Assembly: GCF_031846645.1 (NCBI RefSeq)
Contig: NZ_JAVRHN010000001.1
Coordinates: forward strand, 124,001 to 188,000
Length of the DNA stretch: 64,000 nt
Source of the DNA: Autumnicola psychrophila
GTDB lineage: Bacteria; Bacteroidota; Bacteroidia; Flavobacteriales; Flavobacteriaceae
Direction: 5' to 3'
Positions 44,279 to 53,070 of the stretch are shown here, one piece after another. Every line of letters begins with the position of its first letter. Positions within the stretch are counted from its first letter, which is position 1. The notes below the pieces were generated by a model. The model saw nothing but the letters and a program-made list of their open reading frames with translations, was not told the DNA's origin and made no database searches. The position numbers and the translations under genes are program-made.

Positions 44279-44850
44279 TGGAAACAAATAAAGATAGAAA
44301 AACCCTGTTTTCTGCCATTAGTATTAATCGTATCACGGCAGCACGATTTCGTAAGTTTTCGAAAAATATAGCTCCCTCTCATTCGGAAAGCCTGGATGAT
44401 ATGATGGACTTTTTTGAAGTCACAAAGATTCATCCTAGGAGTCCAATTTTTAGGCACTATATCGGGCTTTATAATTATGTAATTGGCCGATTGGATTTTA
44501 TTGTTGCCCTGCTCAGGGAACAAGAAGATAAATATCATAAGCCTACCTATAATATACTTGCCGGACTTTTTCAGAAAGCCGAAATTATAGAAGCTAAAAC
44601 AAAACCTCTAGAAGAAAATAATGTTCGAAGACTTACTCGGGAGCAATGGGAATTGGAAGATGATAGGTTTTCCCTACAAGACTATAATTCAATCAAAGAT
44701 GCTCAGAAAAAGGATCGGGAGGAATTTAAAAAGATGCTATTAAAGATTATTGATGGAATAGAAAAAGTGAATCCAACCTTTGGGAAGCCATACCTTAAAT
44801 TAAATATAGATGTTTCTGAACTACATATTATGAAGAGAAAGTATGAATGA
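44278..44850 (+). CDS. BfmA/BtgA-like mobilization protein
   Basis: 190 residues. The N-terminal region (ISINRITAARFRKFSKNIAPSHSESLDDMMDFFEV) has the ribbon-helix-helix-like pattern I associate with the BfmA/BtgA mobilization family of Bacteroides elements, followed by a segment RLDFIVALLREQEDKYHKPTYNILAGLF also seen in that family. The C-terminal half is charged and helical. In such systems the protein binds the transfer origin and assists the relaxase. No relaxase gene follows here; the next gene is on the other strand, so the element is trimmed or depends on helper functions. Confidence 0.65.
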   Translation: METNKDRKTLFSAISINRITAARFRKFSKNIAPSHSESLDDMMDFFEVTKIHPRSPIFRHYIGLYNYVIGRLDFIVALLREQEDKYHKPTYNILAGLFQKAEIIEAKTKPLEENNVRRLTREQWELEDDRFSLQDYNSIKDAQKKDREEFKKMLLKIIDGIEKVNPTFGKPYLKLNIDVSELHIMKRKYE

Positions 44851-44880
44851 ATGGTTTAAATTTAAAAAATTAAGTAGGAT

Positions 44881-44957
44881 GCGCCCTATGCTGTTTTTAC
44901 TTGACGCTTAACTTCCCATACGCTATAAAAACAGCATAGGATCCGGCGCAAGTTAAG
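44881..44957. repeat. 15-bp perfect inverted repeat with competing inner repeat
   Basis: CCTATGCTGTTTTTA (44885-44899) is the exact reverse complement of TAAAAACAGCATAGG (44926-44940), with an outer GCGCC/GGCGC pair (44881-44885, 44945-44949). The 26-base loop contains CTTAACTT (44907-44914), complementary to AAGTTAAG just outside (44950-44957), so two alternative foldings exist. It lies between the mobilization gene and the biosynthetic cluster and lacks a T-tract. Confidence 0.75.
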
Positions 44958-45012
44958 GTAGATATGGGGCAAAAGTGATTAACAATTATTTTAAAAGGAT
45001 GGCAGATTATGA

Positions 45013-47271
45013 TTACATATCAGGGAGGGTTTTCCTTCTTTTGTGGTCCTTAAAATCAAAACGCACCAACAGAAGGGGTAAAAGTATTAAATGGCTGAAC
45101 AATGCACCAACAATAGCAATTGATGTTAACAGTCCAAATAAGTAAACCGTTTTCAAGGAGGCGAAAAGCATTAGTAAAAATCCGGCCAGGAGAATGAGGC
45201 TGGTGAGGATTATAGCAGTTCCTACCCTGCTTAAGGTGAGGAGTCGTGAATTTAACGGACTCTCGCCCCTATCCCGATGCTTTTTATAGTGATACATGAA
45301 ATGCAGGGTGTCATCTATACAAAAACTCAATACGATGGCGCTAATGCTCGCAGTTGCTATGTCGAGATCTATTTGGAACCATCCCATAACTCCCAAAATT
45401 AATGAGACGGGAAACAGGTTTGGAAAAATGGAAAGTAAAGCTAATTTAAAACTTTTAAGAAATAACCAAACAAGCAAAAACACCAGAAGAAAAGCCAGGA
45501 GAAGACTATACACCTGAGATTGTGCTGCGTAATGCACAATTTGAGAATACATAGGTAAATATCCTGCTGGAGTTATTCCTGCAACTGCTCCAAAAGCAGT
45601 CTGTCCGGTTTTGAGCAATGCATCTTTTTTAGCAGTAAGTTCCACTGCAGAACTCATCTCCCCGAAAACTGTGATCTTCCCGGTGCCTGTACTGCGATCA
45701 ATATAATATCCGCTCAACTGGGGATAACCTGCTTGTAGAAATTTATCAACCTGCGATAAACCAGATTTTCGCTGTAACATTTGTACTGCATTCTCTTTAT
45801 ACCTGTTTTTCAGCCCTGCATAATAAAGTTGAGGAAAGCCGAAAGAAGAACCTATTCCCGGAATCTTCAGAATAGAATCTGAAAAATTAAGCCCCGCCTG
45901 CACTACTTCCGGGGAGTAGAGTGTGTATCCATTTAAAGGAGTAATCATAAGCTCAAAAGGCATATAGGGACCCCAGGTATTTTCTATCTCAACGTGATCC
46001 TTTAAAACCTGATGGTCCTGGGGAAAATAGCCTAACGTATACGTGTCATTATTCAGTTTGAAGATACCTATGGCAGAGGCAAGGATAATTATCCCTGCTA
46101 ATGTGGAATAGCTAAATTTTTTTCCCAGTACATGGTCGTGAAGGGAAGTTAGCCAGCCTTTGGGAAAAACAGGATTTACTTTCCGACTTATGAGCGGCAG
46201 GAAAATGAGCCCTAGGAAAAAACTGAATGCAAGGCATAAAAAGATCCCCAGGGCGGTATAGATCCCAAAATTTTTCAGGATTGCCATTGGGCTACTTAGC
46301 AGAGAAAGAAATCCTGCCATAGTGGTAAGGCTTGTATATAAACAGGGTCGAAAAACCTTCTTTAAACTTGCTATTACATCTGGCGTCTCGCCATTATTTT
46401 CAGACGACCGGTGCTCATTCATAATATGAACAATATCCAGGATCCCCAGCAGGATAAGCACCGTAGGAATTAAAGTGGTCATTAAATTGAGTTGATGCCC
46501 CAACATCCCATAAATACCTATGCAGATATAAGTGGAAAAGGCAATCGCAAGAAAAGTATAGGCCAGGACATAAAAACTTCTGAAAAGTACCAGGATCAGT
46601 AAAAACATAAGTAGATAGCCAAGTCCCAGGAAAAAAGTAAAGTCCTCCTGAGATAAACTGTTCAGGCCAGAAAAAATAACTCCTACACCTCCTAAAAAGG
46701 TATTTCCTCCCGGAAATTCTGCCGCCACGGTGTTCCGAACTTCCTGAATAAGCCTGTCGCGATGAAGATCAAAATCTGGCAGAGGTTTGAAAACAATCAC
46801 AAATCTGGCTGCTTTTCTATCATCGGTGAGAAATTCATCTCTAATGTAGGTGTGCTCCTCCAGATCCTGTAAAACATCTTTCACTTCAGAATCTTTTCTA
46901 ATAAGATTTCTTCCTCCAGGACCAAGTAAGTTATTGGTCGGGATCTGTATATTCCCCGGCCCCAGTACGCCTTCCACTTCAGGAATTGCTTCAAGGGAAT
47001 TAGTGATATCTATAAAGGAGTGGAAATATTTTGATGTTATAACTCCGGCGGGATCTTTAATAAGAAGTACAATGCTCTCATCATTCCCAAACCGCTCGGT
47101 ATATTTATTATACTCCAGAAGAGCAGGGTCATCTTCAAGAAACCAAATATTTAGGCTGTTATCTACTTTAATGGCTTTTTCCACTCCCGGCCATAAAAAG
47201 TAGCAGGAAATAAGGAGCAGCAATAAGATGAGGTACCTAAAAGGATAGATGACACTCCTTATAAAATTCAT
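45013..47271 (-). CDS. MMPL/RND-superfamily lipid-type exporter
   Basis: 752 residues. A first transmembrane helix (RYLILLLLLISCYFLWPG) and two repeats of a large periplasmic loop followed by five membrane segments give the MMPL/HpnN layout of single-gene RND proteins. Periplasmic motif NESIVLLIKDP and the segments GLGYLLMFLLILVLFRSFYV and IVLSFCIDDTLHFMYHY fit; the Asp pair in the last one corresponds to the proton relay. Family members move lipids, hopanoids or siderophore-like molecules. No membrane fusion protein or outer membrane channel accompanies it. It is divergent from the UbiA-like gene (54 bases) and probably exports the product of this cluster. Confidence 0.85.
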   Translation of the reverse strand: MNFIRSVIYPFRYLILLLLLISCYFLWPGVEKAIKVDNSLNIWFLEDDPALLEYNKYTERFGNDESIVLLIKDPAGVITSKYFHSFIDITNSLEAIPEVEGVLGPGNIQIPTNNLLGPGGRNLIRKDSEVKDVLQDLEEHTYIRDEFLTDDRKAARFVIVFKPLPDFDLHRDRLIQEVRNTVAAEFPGGNTFLGGVGVIFSGLNSLSQEDFTFFLGLGYLLMFLLILVLFRSFYVLAYTFLAIAFSTYICIGIYGMLGHQLNLMTTLIPTVLILLGILDIVHIMNEHRSSENNGETPDVIASLKKVFRPCLYTSLTTMAGFLSLLSSPMAILKNFGIYTALGIFLCLAFSFFLGLIFLPLISRKVNPVFPKGWLTSLHDHVLGKKFSYSTLAGIIILASAIGIFKLNNDTYTLGYFPQDHQVLKDHVEIENTWGPYMPFELMITPLNGYTLYSPEVVQAGLNFSDSILKIPGIGSSFGFPQLYYAGLKNRYKENAVQMLQRKSGLSQVDKFLQAGYPQLSGYYIDRSTGTGKITVFGEMSSAVELTAKKDALLKTGQTAFGAVAGITPAGYLPMYSQIVHYAAQSQVYSLLLAFLLVFLLVWLFLKSFKLALLSIFPNLFPVSLILGVMGWFQIDLDIATASISAIVLSFCIDDTLHFMYHYKKHRDRGESPLNSRLLTLSRVGTAIILTSLILLAGFLLMLFASLKTVYLFGLLTSIAIVGALFSHLILLPLLLVRFDFKDHKRRKTLPDM

Positions 47272-47325
47272 TTTGTAGTATTTGTCTTAAAATTAGTTAA
47301 ATTTACCTCGCTACCAAGATTATTT

Positions 47326-48225
47326 ATGATTCCAAAAGATATTTTCGCCTACTTCCAGGAGCGCTTTCCGGTAATAAATATGGCACTTTTTGCCATCCTT
47401 TTTTTTACGGTCAATGCCGTTGCCGTCTATTTCGTTTCTACAGGGACTACCCGGGAAATATGGTGGATGCTGTTAGGAGTTGTGGCTGTTATTTCATTTT
47501 TTTTCAGGCTTCGGGTATTTGATGAAATCAAGGATTTTGATATAGATATGAAAAATCATCCGCAACGGGTATTACAATCTGGTCGGGTAAAGAAAAAGCA
47601 TCTTATTTTGATTTCGTTTGTGGGAACTATAATTGAAATAATCTGGTCACTGGTTTCAGGTTTTCCTGTCTTGATCTGCTGGAGTATTGCGGTAGGTTAC
47701 AGCCTGCTGATGCGCTATGAATTTTTTGTGGGAGATTTTCTAAACAGGCACCTCCTGCTGTATGCCATAACTCACATGCTGGTGATGCCTTTGATCATTC
47801 TTTGGGTTTATTCCGGTTTTCATCCACAGCTGGACTTGCTGTTCCCTTTCTATATCCTTGCAGGACTAAGTTTGTTTTCAGGATTTTCTTTTGAAATCGC
47901 CAGAAAAATTTATGCGCCAGAAGCAGAAAAATCGAGCATAGATTCCTATTCTAATTCGGTCGGATATAATGGTTCCATTATTCTGGTTTTAGTAGTATTA
48001 CTCTGTGGGGTTCTAATCCAGTCCTATCTTCTCCACAAAATAAATTCCCGTACCTGGACCTACTTCCTCATAAGTTTCATTTTTCTGTTCGCCCTGTTTT
48101 TATACCTAAAGAATATTTTTAAGCCTGTTGAAAAAAGTTTGCGCACTGCGGAAAAAGTGGTTTCCTTGTTTATGCTGGCCAGCTATGTGAGTATTATAAT
48201 AGAAGTTCATTCCCAAAACATATGA
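47326..48225 (+). CDS. UbiA-superfamily membrane prenyltransferase-like protein
   Basis: 299 residues with about eight to nine hydrophobic segments. The first Asp-rich motif is VFDEIKDFDIDMKNHPQRVL, with D66, D70 and D74 in the UbiA spacing and a following SGRV, as in the DxxxDxxxD...PxRPLxxGxI consensus. A weaker second motif is EIARKIYAPEAEKSSIDSYSNSVG. The superfamily transfers prenyl or similar groups to an acceptor in the membrane. Substrates are unknown. It overlaps the PEP-synthase-like gene by 4 bases (ATGA), so both are made together. Confidence 0.75.
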   Translation: MIPKDIFAYFQERFPVINMALFAILFFTVNAVAVYFVSTGTTREIWWMLLGVVAVISFFFRLRVFDEIKDFDIDMKNHPQRVLQSGRVKKKHLILISFVGTIIEIIWSLVSGFPVLICWSIAVGYSLLMRYEFFVGDFLNRHLLLYAITHMLVMPLIILWVYSGFHPQLDLLFPFYILAGLSLFSGFSFEIARKIYAPEAEKSSIDSYSNSVGYNGSIILVLVVLLCGVLIQSYLLHKINSRTWTYFLISFIFLFALFLYLKNIFKPVEKSLRTAEKVVSLFMLASYVSIIIEVHSQNI

Positions 48226-50783
48226 TCTGTTATTCCACAAAATACAAAGCCGGGATTGGAGGTAAGGCAGAAGGGCTTTATAAACTTCGGGAACTGGGAT
48301 TGCAGGTGCCGGATTTCCTGGTGATCCCCTATGAGAACTTTGAAAATAGTATTGCTGAAAGTAATGCTGAAGGAAAAGGGCCGGAAGGAATTTCAGGAAA
48401 ATTATCACAGTATAAATTACCTGCCGAAGATTGGGAACAGCTGAAGAATATCCTGCAGCAGTGGGATTTCCCTCAAAAACCTGTTGTGGTGCGATCATCC
48501 GTCTTGGATGAGGATGGGTCAAAAAATGCTTTTCCCGGGGTGATGGATTCTTTTCTCAATATTGGCTCATATGAAGCTCTTGAAACAGCTATAGCAAACT
48601 GTGCAGCAAGCGCGTGGTCGCCACGGGCAATGGCTTATAGAAAGCAGCATCACCTGAATCCTGTGGCACATCCGGCAGTAATTGTCCAGCAGCAAATAGA
48701 CCCGGATTCCAGCGGGGTCTTATTTACCACCTTCCCCAATTTTCCGCAGGAAATGGCTATACATGCGGTGCCCGGCTTTGCTGAAGGATTGATGAACGGC
48801 ACTGCAGAAGGTGATGAATTTTATTTTTTAAAAAAATCGACCAAACTTCACCGGCAAATTATTTCGACCAAAACCTCAGCCTTACAAAGATCAGGAAACC
48901 TGGGGCTTAAACCTGTCAAGATCACAAAGGAAAAACAGGAAATTCCTTGTATGGATGTGGCCGTATTGGAAGAGCTTTTTCAGGCTGCACAGGCTGCTGA
49001 AAATATCTCGGGATATCCCTTAGATATAGAATTTGCAGTTAAAGAGAAAGAATTGTTTATTCTGCAGGCACGCCCAATAACGCAGGAAATTCCGGAAGTA
49101 GTGGTTTATGATAATTCTAATATACAGGAGAGTTATTGTGGGGTGACCACTCCTCTAACTTTTAGCTTCGCCTCGCGTGCCTACGAAACTGTCTACAGGC
49201 AAACAATGCAAGTGCTGGGGTTATCCTCCCAAGAGATTGCGAAACACGATAAGGTGCTGTCCAATTTGTTGGGGCTGGTGAAGGGAAGGATTTACTACAA
49301 CATAAATAACTGGTACCGCGGACTTCAACTCCTCCCCTCTTTTAAACAGAATAAGGCCGATATGGAATTGATGATGGGTCTCCAGGAACCGGTTGATTTT
49401 ATTGGGGATGTGGAGAAACCTCTCAGGGAAAAGATAAGGCTTCTGCCGGGGCTCGTAAAGAATTATTACCGGCTTTGGCGAAAGTTCAGCAAACTGCATA
49501 TTCTGGTACCGGAATTTCAGCAGAAATTCCAAAAACATTATTCCGGATTTTATAAGGAACTGTCACCTGTTTTAGAACCCTCAGAATTTCTTCAGAAGAA
49601 AAAAGCCCTGGATGAAAATCTTCTTAATTCCTGGTCAATTCCTATCATTAATGATTTTAATGTGATGATGCTCAATGGATCGGTGATCCGAAATTTGAAG
49701 AAAGCAGGTATAAATGAACCGGAAGAATTCCTTGGTAGGTACCTTTCGGGAGACCAGGAAATTGAAAGCACCCAACCTACTATTGCCATGATAGAACTGG
49801 CAGAGCAGGCGGCAAAAGTAGAAACCATCAAAAAAGTAATTCTGGCTCTTCACCCGGATTTGCATCAAAGCATAGAAAAGGATCATTTTAAATTTTTCCT
49901 TAAGGTGAAAAATTTTATTCATCACTATGGTGACCGTACTGTAGGAGAATTAAAGCTGGAGACCACTACTATGAGAGTAGATCCGCAGATATTTTACAAG
50001 TACCTGCGTAATTTTTTAGGTCGAGAAAATCCGGCAAAGATCAATTTGCAACAAATTTCTGAAGAGGCCAAAGCGGAGCTGGATAAGGCTCTAACCGGGA
50101 AATCCTTTTTCTTTAAAAGGAAATTGAGAAAAAAACTGAAAAAATTACAAATGGCGATAAGGTACCGTGAACGCATACGCCTGGAAAGAACGCGGCTTTT
50201 CGGCATGTACCGCTCCATCTACCGCGCTTATGGAAGTTACCTGGTGGAAAATAGTTTTCTGGAAAAGGTGGAAGACGTGTTTTACCTTGCAGAAGAAGAA
50301 TTGCTGCATACTAAATTCAACGGTGAATTAAAAAGGAATATTACTGACAGACAAGCAGAATATGAAAGTTATCGAAAACAGGAAGTTCCTTCCCGCGTAA
50401 CTATTCCCTCACCTCCTGTGGAAGAAGAGAAACGAGTGGAAGATCCATTTGTTTTACAAGGCCAGGGGTGCTATCCCGGGCAAATAAGTGGGGAGGTTGT
50501 GGTGATAAAAGATCCCGGAGATAACCTTGATGTGAACAACAAGATCATCTGCGCCCTTCGTACAGATCCCGGATGGGCAGCATTGTTGCCTACCAGTAAA
50601 GGAGTTCTCATTGAAAAAGGATCTGCCTTATCCCATTCTGTAATTTTACTCAGGGAATTGGGAATTCCAACAATCATTAACATTCCCAATCTTTGTAACA
50701 GATTAATATCTGGTGAGAAGGTCACAATGGATGGCGGTACCGGGGAGATCCTAAAGGAAAATGTAGACAAAGAAGCTTTGTAA
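48222..50783 (+). CDS. PEP-synthase/rifampicin-phosphotransferase-like enzyme
   Basis: 853 residues. The N-terminal PPDK ATP-grasp domain has GIGGKAEGLYKLRELG, VVRSSVLDEDG (R91) and FPGVMDSFLN; the middle begins GVTTPLTFSFASRAYE, a pattern of the rifampicin phosphotransferase and related non-PEP-forming members. The C-terminal swivelling domain has the phosphohistidine H805 in GSALSHSVILLRELGIPTI. The family transfers a phosphate from ATP to a substrate through a phospho-His. True PPS lacks this middle organisation, and no pyruvate-barrel domain is evident, so phosphorylation of a special acceptor is likelier. It is translationally coupled to the UbiA-like gene. Confidence 0.82.
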   Translation: MICYSTKYKAGIGGKAEGLYKLRELGLQVPDFLVIPYENFENSIAESNAEGKGPEGISGKLSQYKLPAEDWEQLKNILQQWDFPQKPVVVRSSVLDEDGSKNAFPGVMDSFLNIGSYEALETAIANCAASAWSPRAMAYRKQHHLNPVAHPAVIVQQQIDPDSSGVLFTTFPNFPQEMAIHAVPGFAEGLMNGTAEGDEFYFLKKSTKLHRQIISTKTSALQRSGNLGLKPVKITKEKQEIPCMDVAVLEELFQAAQAAENISGYPLDIEFAVKEKELFILQARPITQEIPEVVVYDNSNIQESYCGVTTPLTFSFASRAYETVYRQTMQVLGLSSQEIAKHDKVLSNLLGLVKGRIYYNINNWYRGLQLLPSFKQNKADMELMMGLQEPVDFIGDVEKPLREKIRLLPGLVKNYYRLWRKFSKLHILVPEFQQKFQKHYSGFYKELSPVLEPSEFLQKKKALDENLLNSWSIPIINDFNVMMLNGSVIRNLKKAGINEPEEFLGRYLSGDQEIESTQPTIAMIELAEQAAKVETIKKVILALHPDLHQSIEKDHFKFFLKVKNFIHHYGDRTVGELKLETTTMRVDPQIFYKYLRNFLGRENPAKINLQQISEEAKAELDKALTGKSFFFKRKLRKKLKKLQMAIRYRERIRLERTRLFGMYRSIYRAYGSYLVENSFLEKVEDVFYLAEEELLHTKFNGELKRNITDRQAEYESYRKQEVPSRVTIPSPPVEEEKRVEDPFVLQGQGCYPGQISGEVVVIKDPGDNLDVNNKIICALRTDPGWAALLPTSKGVLIEKGSALSHSVILLRELGIPTIINIPNLCNRLISGEKVTMDGGTGEILKENVDKEAL

Positions 50784-50827
50784 AGGGAGACTCTATCAGA
50801 TTTCCCAGAACATATTTAAAGGATAAA

Positions 50828-51910
50828 ATGCCAAAAATCGAGAAAATAATATATCAAAGTAAAAAATCCCTCCCCAAAAGTTTTTTTTCGATCCCTTCGA
50901 AAATCTATTCTGGTCTGGGATTTACTCCGGAAGAAACCCGGGAGGAGGTGGAAGATCTTTTTGAACTGAAAAGTAAGGATCACGATATGGTTCTATATAC
51001 AGATCATCAAAACCTTCGGCTGGTGGGGATTTTCCCAAAAGTAGGAGCCACTGCCCTATTTGGATACTGGGAAACTGTAGAAGCAGCAACAGAATTAAAC
51101 AAAGAGGCCTTTTGGCTACTCCAAGCCGATGCAATAGCCTACGAGAAAACCTCACTTACCGGCCCCTTACACTTCAATACCTTTCACCGCTACAGGCTGC
51201 GCCTGGGAGAAACTCCTTCCTGGAAAATTTTTGACCGGGAACCTGTGAACCCCATCTATTATCCCCAAATCCTTGGAGATCTTGATTTCAGGAAAACCCT
51301 TACCTATGAAAGCCGCCGGATCCCTGCTTCAGAAATCAGAAATATTTATAGGGATAAAAAAAAGTTTGTACAGGGAATTGAAGAATTACCTTTTACTATC
51401 ATCCCCTTGAACCCGGAGAATTGGAAAAATTATGAAGAAGAGATCTATGAACTTGTAGAGTCAATATTCAATGCAAATCCCGGGTACAAAACTATTGATC
51501 CGGCAGAATTTAAATTACTTTACAACCTTCAGTTTTCAGAAAAACTCTGTCCCTACACCGCAAGTTTATTTAAGGACAGCACAACCGGAAAACTTGTTGC
51601 ACTTACTTTTTGCCACCCAAATTATAAGAGCATACAGGAAGAGATCACCGGCACCCCTTCATTCAAAAGGGATTTTCCTAAACTAAAAAATCCTACCATG
51701 CTTGCTAAATCATCGGGGGTTCACCCTGATTACCGCAAGATGAATTTAATGAACTACTCCGGTGCCTATGTAATGCTTTCTTTCCGGGAGCTATACGAGG
51801 ATACCATTTTCTGCCTTATGAAAACAGATAATTATTCCAGGCATTTTACTGATGGAATAGCGTGTGAAAAAGCGTTTTATGGTTTATTTGAAAAACACTT
51901 AGGGCAGTAG
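50828..51910 (+). CDS. GNAT-like acyltransferase candidate
   Basis: 360 residues. I do not recognise a precise family. The segment VGIFPKVGATALFGYWET followed by NKEAFWLLQADAIAYEKTSLTGPLHFNTFHRYRLRLG resembles a bipartite GNAT fold with an N-terminal lobe, and the C-terminal PTMLAKSSGVHPDYRKMNLMNY looks like a GNAT acetyl-CoA-loop region without a clear Q/RxxGxG/A. N-acylation or aminoacyl transfer is inferred only. It is 44 bases after the PEP-synthase-like gene and its end overlaps the convergent kinase-like gene by 12 bases. Confidence 0.5.
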   Translation: MPKIEKIIYQSKKSLPKSFFSIPSKIYSGLGFTPEETREEVEDLFELKSKDHDMVLYTDHQNLRLVGIFPKVGATALFGYWETVEAATELNKEAFWLLQADAIAYEKTSLTGPLHFNTFHRYRLRLGETPSWKIFDREPVNPIYYPQILGDLDFRKTLTYESRRIPASEIRNIYRDKKKFVQGIEELPFTIIPLNPENWKNYEEEIYELVESIFNANPGYKTIDPAEFKLLYNLQFSEKLCPYTASLFKDSTTGKLVALTFCHPNYKSIQEEITGTPSFKRDFPKLKNPTMLAKSSGVHPDYRKMNLMNYSGAYVMLSFRELYEDTIFCLMKTDNYSRHFTDGIACEKAFYGLFEKHLGQ

Positions 51911-53068
51911 GTATTTCAGCTGTTTTAATGTATCAAAATAACTGTGGATCACCCGCGGTAAAAATGGATATGGGCTTATACTATGTGCCATCATATACAT
52001 TCCAAGCCGGTGTAATCCAAAATCCAGGGCGGCGTAGGCGAATATCCTCTGGAAGTCTTCCCCGTCTTCATATCTTCCGGTAAGTCGGTTCAGTTCCTCA
52101 CGATAATACTCCATATACTTCAACCTTTGATCATAGTTTTCCGGAATTAAAACAAAGGATAAAAATTCAACAACATCATAGTGGGGCACGTGAAAAGTGG
52201 CCAACTCCCAATCGTAAAGACATAACTGAGGTGAACCACCGGTATTTTTAAAGCAAATGTTCCGTGGATTAAAATCGTTATGGATCAAAGTTTTTGGCTG
52301 CTGCTCCAGCACATCCCAATATGTTGGGATCTTTTCAATGGCATCTTCAAGTAACCCTGTATTCTCCTTCGTATAAACTTCCGGCAGATTCCTTGCAGCG
52401 CTTTTGAGCAGTGCCAACCAAAGAGGCTGCAACTTCATCATGTATTTCTTTGAAGGGACATCCCGGCTCCAGTAGTGTTTGTTTAAAGTGTTGTTATTAT
52501 CTATATGAGCCACGTGCCACTGCGCAATTTTTAAAAGCGCTTCTTCAATATATTCTTCTGTCCATTTTCCCGGCTTCATAACGGAATTGAGCAAGTCTAC
52601 CTCTTCCAGGGCTTCCATAAGTACCAGGAAAATATTGTTGGGCCGATCTTCCATTAACCCAAAAATCTCCGGCTGCAGCGAGGCCGGGAGTTTTTTATAA
52701 ACTTTTAGTTCCCGCATATGGGTATTTTGAAATCCTGTGAGTTTGGTAAAGGGAGCGTAAATAGAAGTTAAAGGCTCTCCATTCATTTCGGCGAGTCCCC
52801 GGAGCATGCCGGAGGTTACGTCTCCATGAGGTTTCACCTTCATTACCATCCTCCGGGAGCAGGTTTTTCCATCTTTTAAAAAATTCACCTCCAGACCGAA
52901 ATGACCAATTTCCTGTCCTGTAGTTCCTGCATTTAATGTGGAGAGTATGCTGGCCGAATTATCTACTGGAAATTGATTTACGCTTTGGACTTTTATCTCA
53001 CTCTCCGGCGCCTGTTCCCGCATAAGCTTCTCAAGAAAATCCGGCTTAAAATAGTCTGAGGTTCTCAT
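51899..53068 (-). CDS. Aminoglycoside-phosphotransferase/choline-kinase-like kinase
   Basis: 389 residues. The Brenner catalytic loop is LIHNDFNPRNICF with D265 and N270, and the Mg-binding Asp is D286 in LYDWELA, both as in APH, choline kinase and ecdysteroid kinase-like families. The N-terminal lobe has RRMVMKVKPHG as the ATP-lysine strand. The substrate is likely a small alcohol, amino alcohol or lipid headgroup; this cannot be decided from sequence. It is the third gene of a minus-strand set after the acyl-AMP ligase and BtaA-like genes (3 bases from the latter). Confidence 0.82.
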   Translation of the reverse strand: MRTSDYFKPDFLEKLMREQAPESEIKVQSVNQFPVDNSASILSTLNAGTTGQEIGHFGLEVNFLKDGKTCSRRMVMKVKPHGDVTSGMLRGLAEMNGEPLTSIYAPFTKLTGFQNTHMRELKVYKKLPASLQPEIFGLMEDRPNNIFLVLMEALEEVDLLNSVMKPGKWTEEYIEEALLKIAQWHVAHIDNNNTLNKHYWSRDVPSKKYMMKLQPLWLALLKSAARNLPEVYTKENTGLLEDAIEKIPTYWDVLEQQPKTLIHNDFNPRNICFKNTGGSPQLCLYDWELATFHVPHYDVVEFLSFVLIPENYDQRLKYMEYYREELNRLTGRYEDGEDFQRIFAYAALDFGLHRLGMYMMAHSISPYPFLPRVIHSYFDTLKQLKYLLP

Positions 53069-53070
53069 AT

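Noticed and set aside
44634..44642. TACTCGGGA, a 9-base match to the putative attachment sequence at 39275
   Set aside because: It lies inside the intact mobilization gene in a well-conserved coding stretch and is too short; a chance match is likely.
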